This document shows, piece after piece, positions 60,367-64,000 of a stretch of DNA of 64,000 nucleotides; within the stretch, counting starts at the first letter, position 1, and each line of letters opens with the position of its first letter. The notes beneath the pieces were generated by a model. That model searched no databases. It saw only the letters and a list, made by a program, of their open reading frames with translations, and was not told the DNA's origin. This DNA comes from Paraburkholderia dilworthii (GTDB taxonomy: Bacteria; Pseudomonadota; Gammaproteobacteria; Burkholderiales; Burkholderiaceae), in the NCBI RefSeq assembly GCF_000472525.1, contig NZ_AWZT01000019.1:56799-120798 (forward strand), given 5' to 3'. Both the position numbers and the translations under genes were made by a program.

Positions 60367-63006
60367 ATGTCGAAGCAGACGTCAAATAGCACCAGCCAAT
60401 TTGCACCACTGTTGCCGGGCAAGCTGACGCCTGTCCACCTAGCGGTATATGTGTTGCTGATGCAATGCACAAGCCACGCGTGGGCAAGGCCGAACTCTGG
60501 AGTCGCCGACGGCATGGAGACCTCGGGGGCTACGCTTCTGGCAGCGGTCGATGACATCGGATTCGATAAGTCGATGTTGTGGGGCGAAAAGACCCGCGCA
60601 ACCGACCTGACCCGATTCGAAAGAGGCAACCCCGTGGTGCCCGGCACCTATCGTGCTGACGTGTACGTCAATGGCCAGTTCATGGGCCAGGACGACATCT
60701 CTTTTCGCGAGACGAAGCCCGGCGGCGACGGCGAGGCGTGCATCACGCGCGAAATGCTTAATCGCCTTGGCGTGCCCAGCGACAAGATGCTGGGGGTTGG
60801 CACCAATGTGTCGGCCCAGGGCTGCCTGGATCTCGGCCGCACCGTCCCCGGGGCGACCTTCCAGTTCAACAGCGGCGACCTGCGCGCGGACTTCAGCATC
60901 CCGCAGGCGTCAATGCAGCGCGTTCCCCAAGGCTACGTTTCGCCCGAACGCTGGGATACCGGCGCGCCGGTGGCATTCATGAACTATCGGGTCAACACTT
61001 ACAACAACAATGCAGGCGGCACGAACGGACGCCAGGACTACGCCGCCGTGGACGCGGGCGCAAACCTGGGCGGATGGATGCTGCGGCATCAGTCGACCTA
61101 TTCCAGGCAACCGGACGGCACCAGCCGATGGGACGTCCTGAACACCTATGTCCAGCGGGATATCCCGGCGTGGGACTCGAGGGTGCGAGTCGGCGATACG
61201 TTTACCACCGGGCAATGGTTCGACTCGGTTGCCATTCGCGGCGCTGGCTTGTCTAACGATGTCCGGATGCGACCGGATTCACTCAGCGGCTACGCCCCCA
61301 CGATCCGCGGCACGGCGGAAACCAACGCACAAGTGACGGTGCGCCAGAACGGCAACGTCATTTATCAGACGACTGTCAGCCCGGGCGCGTTCGAGATCAA
61401 CGATCTCTATCCCACGGGTTACGGCGGCAACCTGGACGTAACGATCACCGAGGCCGACGGGCGCGTCAAGACCCTGAGCGTCCCGTATGCGGCGGTGCCA
61501 CAGGCGCTGCGCGAGGGCGTCACCAACTATACGGTAGACGTCGGCGCCGTACGCGAGGCGACTGTTAAGGGACGTCCGTACCTGGCGCAGTTCACCGTCC
61601 AGCGCGGCCTCACCAACTTCATCACGGGCTACACCGGCCTCGCGCTGACAAACCATTACTACGCCGTCGTTGGCGGCGCCGCGTTCAATACCCCAGTGGG
61701 CGCGTTCAGCGTCGACATGACGAATGCGACCACGGAACTGGCGAGCAACCGGGCCACCGGGCAGAGCTACCGGGTCGCCTACAGCAAGGCGTTGCCCGAA
61801 AGCGGCACCAGTTTCTCGGTGGCAGCTTACCGCTATTCGACGAATGGCTACTACGGCCTGCGCGACGCCATGGTCGCGGTCGACAGCCCGTCAACGGTCG
61901 CCCTCCAGTCGCATGAACGCAGCCGTGGCCAGATTGCCATCAACCAGAGCTTGGGCCGTTATGGCTCCGTCTTCCTGACCGGGTCCGTCCAGAACTATTG
62001 GAACCGCAGCGGCAGCAATGTTCAGTACCAGCTGGGCTATACCGGCAGTCGTGCGGGACTGACCTACTCCCTCTCGGCGATGCGCGTGCGGGACCTCCGG
62101 GGGGAAAACAGCAATCAGGTCTTTGCGAGTCTGTCGATTCCGCTGGGCAAGAGCATCAATGCGCCCGTGCTGTCGACCAGTGTCAACACTGGCGGCGGAT
62201 CAACGTCGACTCAGGCCTCGCTGACAGGCTATGTGGATGAACAGCGTACGCTCAACTACACGCTCGACGCCAACTACGCAAGCGGTTCCCGTACGACCAG
62301 TGGCGGCGGCTCGCTGCAGTACAGCCTGCCATTCACCGCCCTCAGTGCGGGCGCCAGCGGGGGCTCCGGGTTCTCGCAGCTCTCGCTTGGCGCTGCGGGC
62401 TCCGTGGTTGCTCATCCGGGCGGCGTAACGTTCGGCCAGCCCGTTGGCGAGAGCTTCGGTATCGTCGAAGCGCCGGACGCCGCGGGCGCCACGGTCACTA
62501 ACTCGTACGGGGTTCAGATCGACCGCTTCGGCTATGCCGTCGTGCCGTATCTGACGCCCTATCGGTCCAACGTGATCTCGCTGGATCCGAAGGGTCTGCC
62601 GGTCGATGTCGAACTGACCTCCACCAGCCAGGAAGTGGTACCCACCGCAGGGGCCGGCGTGCTAGTCAAGTTCCGCACCCAGAGCGGGCGCGCCGTGCTG
62701 ATCAAGGCCCGGATGCAAGACCGCACTACCGTACCGTTCGGCGCCAATGTGTTCGATGCCGCAGGGAAGAACGTGGGCGTAGCCGGGCAGGGCGGCCAGA
62801 TCCTGGCACGTGGCATGGAAGACAACGGCACGATGACGGTCAAGTGGGGCGACGACAAGTCGCAAGCATGCCATTTCGACTACCAGTTGCCGAAGCTCGA
62901 CAAGTCAGTGAAGCGAACCACCTACGACCGCCTGAGTGCCATCTGCCTGCCCGGAACGGGAATCAGCCCGTCGGGCGGTGGCGGCAAGACAACCGCGATG
63001 CGGTAA
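60367..63006 (+). CDS. Outer-membrane fimbrial usher
   Basis: An 879-residue usher. After a signal region the N-terminal periplasmic domain has RFERGNPVVPGTYRADVYVN, the FimD/PapC hallmark, with Cys pair later in the domain. The 24-strand barrel and middle domain contain WMLRHQSTYSRQ, RGAGLSNDVRMRPDSLSGY and GAFEINDLYPTGYGGNLDVT, the C-terminal domains end in CHFDYQLPKLD. It forms the assembly pore for pilus export. The ATG three codons into the open frame is used. Length is normal. Confidence 0.93.
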   Translation: MSKQTSNSTSQFAPLLPGKLTPVHLAVYVLLMQCTSHAWARPNSGVADGMETSGATLLAAVDDIGFDKSMLWGEKTRATDLTRFERGNPVVPGTYRADVYVNGQFMGQDDISFRETKPGGDGEACITREMLNRLGVPSDKMLGVGTNVSAQGCLDLGRTVPGATFQFNSGDLRADFSIPQASMQRVPQGYVSPERWDTGAPVAFMNYRVNTYNNNAGGTNGRQDYAAVDAGANLGGWMLRHQSTYSRQPDGTSRWDVLNTYVQRDIPAWDSRVRVGDTFTTGQWFDSVAIRGAGLSNDVRMRPDSLSGYAPTIRGTAETNAQVTVRQNGNVIYQTTVSPGAFEINDLYPTGYGGNLDVTITEADGRVKTLSVPYAAVPQALREGVTNYTVDVGAVREATVKGRPYLAQFTVQRGLTNFITGYTGLALTNHYYAVVGGAAFNTPVGAFSVDMTNATTELASNRATGQSYRVAYSKALPESGTSFSVAAYRYSTNGYYGLRDAMVAVDSPSTVALQSHERSRGQIAINQSLGRYGSVFLTGSVQNYWNRSGSNVQYQLGYTGSRAGLTYSLSAMRVRDLRGENSNQVFASLSIPLGKSINAPVLSTSVNTGGGSTSTQASLTGYVDEQRTLNYTLDANYASGSRTTSGGGSLQYSLPFTALSAGASGGSGFSQLSLGAAGSVVAHPGGVTFGQPVGESFGIVEAPDAAGATVTNSYGVQIDRFGYAVVPYLTPYRSNVISLDPKGLPVDVELTSTSQEVVPTAGAGVLVKFRTQSGRAVLIKARMQDRTTVPFGANVFDAAGKNVGVAGQGGQILARGMEDNGTMTVKWGDDKSQACHFDYQLPKLDKSVKRTTYDRLSAICLPGTGISPSGGGGKTTAMR

Positions 63007-63058
63007 CTCGATGTAGAGCGCCTCGCAAGCTGGGAGGCTCGACGAAGGGAATTTGAAA

Positions 63059-64000
63059 ATGAAAGCGTATATGAGGTTGTTTCTTAATCGCCTGGCAAAG
63101 AAAGTGGCCTGGCCGCTTCTGTTGGCTGGGCTGCAATGGCAATGCCACAGTTGGCGTCCGCTGCTGTGGGCATAAGTTGCACAGGTTCGATCCCGGTGAA
63201 TGTGCCCGCTATCGACAGCGCTGACGTGGCAGTGGCGCCGGTCGGCGGATTCATCACGCCGTGGTACGCGTCAAGCATCCACTCTATAGCCAGCGCCGGC
63301 TGCAAGGGCACACTCTATATGTACCGGCAGGCAATGGCCAATTTCTTTTATCTGACCGGGCCGGCTGCGTCGGGCGCGACGGTAACGGACAATGGCGTGA
63401 CGTATGATGTCTACCCCACAAGTGTGCCGGGGATCGGCTACGTTCTGGGATTTGCCAGTTATTGCACGCCCGGCGTATACCAGGCCATGAAGCCGGGTGC
63501 GCCGCCCGCGCCGGCCGCACCGATTATCGGTAATGGGAATGCGTGTGCGTCACCTCAGACGCCTTCGTTCAATGTGGTGGATCAGGCGTATTTCACGTCC
63601 ATCTCAGCGGGCGGCAACACATTGCAACCGACAAATGTGAATCTGCAAGTTCGCTTTGTGAAAACGGCCGCCAGCCCGGGCACCGGTGCGATCACGGGCA
63701 ACTTGGCCAGCATGTGTGTCTATTCCTATGGCAATAGTAGCAACTTGCCCACCGAACCTGACCCTAGCAACCCTGCGGGAGGGCCTTACTATTTTGGCAA
63801 TTACAACCCTAACGTGGTCGCCTGTGGAACTAGCCTGACCGTGGGCGCCTCGGTTCTGCCGATCACATGCGATTTCGGCGTGGGCGGCCTGAACCGGAAC
63901 ATCACGTTGCCGACCATTGCCAGCAGCGCACTCACAGGAGTCGGTTCGACCGCAGCTGGAGCGCAGTTCTCGCTGAATGTCACATGCCTCAACGCCACCG
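63059..64000 (+). pseudogene. Fimbrial tip adhesin, frameshifted in the signal peptide and cut by window edge
   Basis: Translation from the ATG gives KAYMRLFLNRLAKKVAWPLL then LAG and soon stops (63176). The mature protein is open in the next frame from 63088 to the window end: MAMPQLASAAVGISCTGSIP, GGFITPWYASSIHSIASAGC and NITLPTIASSALTGVGS. Adding one G to the GGG run at 63128-63130 joins both parts into a normal signal peptide (LLLAGAAMAMPQLASA). The body, with several cysteine pairs, looks like a two-domain adhesin. The feature is either a true frameshift, phase variation at a G-run, or a sequencing slip; without it the last fimbrial gene would be intact. Confidence 0.75.

Noticed and set aside
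1..64000. tRNA, rRNA, complete IS elements or plasmid/phage origins
   Set aside because: I looked for cloverleaf-like segments, transposase motifs and iteron arrays and saw none; a dedicated scan could still find a missed tRNA.

Overview
The window is GC-rich and densely coded. Its gene content (two-domain IclR regulators, a Gram-negative trimeric porin, DUF3562 and DUF1488 proteins, a Tat-exported phosphocholine-type phospholipase C, polyphosphate glucokinase, ergothioneine-type EgtD) points to a betaproteobacterium of the Burkholderiaceae, most likely Paraburkholderia, Caballeronia or a close relative. This is inferred from content; no marker gene or rRNA lies in the window.

Layout. 1-8.8 kb is ordinary chromosome: a cut-off egtD-like methyltransferase, RarD, an Mpo1-like membrane protein divergent from a Crp/Fnr regulator, a secreted nuclease with an overlapping small gene, small exported proteins and a Tat/lipoprotein phosphoesterase. 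8.8-24.8 kb is a large catabolic locus: IclR regulator, porin, then a collinear run of about fourteen genes with very short gaps or 4-8 nt overlaps. The run encodes a Rieske ferredoxin, a small recombinase-like HTH protein, a Rieske oxygenase, two SDRs, a cupin, an alpha/beta hydrolase, a second IclR, a ThDP enzyme, aspartate dehydrogenase, aldehyde dehydrogenase, an extradiol-type VOC dioxygenase, a ferredoxin reductase and an MFS aromatic-acid permease. Read together they form an uptake, ring-hydroxylation, ring-cleavage, hydrolysis and oxidation pathway whose substrate I cannot name. It is the best candidate here for an undescribed system.

25.0-26.4 kb looks like a collapsed Rhs (YD-repeat) toxin locus that kept a possible immunity gene. 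26.7-37.8 kb holds mixed metabolism: a GNAT, a frameshifted NTF2-like gene behind a sarcosine-oxidase-like flavoprotein, cytochrome b561, a GT2 glycosyltransferase, an orphan Rieske oxygenase followed by a 38-residue membrane peptide and an extended rubredoxin, an SDR, and a LysR regulator divergent from an amino-acid-binding protein plus an M14-type deacylase. 37.8-40.4 kb has phospholipase C and a small lipoprotein. 40.6-48.0 kb is a carbohydrate block (amylo-1,6-glucosidase, GH63/MGH1-like hydrolase, G6PDH, polyphosphate glucokinase) suited to feeding glycan-derived glucose into the oxidative pentose phosphate route with polyphosphate as phosphoryl donor.

48.0-57.6 kb carries small exported proteins, an aldo/keto reductase, a frameshifted nitroreductase, HiPIP, a DOPA-dioxygenase-like protein, several hypotheticals and a large lipoprotein. 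At 57.7-58.2 kb is a decayed serine recombinase, and from 58.7 kb to the window end runs a chaperone-usher fimbrial operon (major subunit, chaperone, usher, tip adhesin), probably acquired, with an inverted TTTCCTA-type regulator site in front of it.

Three otherwise intact genes (27.5, 50.4 and 63.1 kb) each lack exactly one base relative to the expected reading frame, two of them in homopolymers. This may be real decay or a residual assembly error, and it should be settled before those genes are called pseudogenes.
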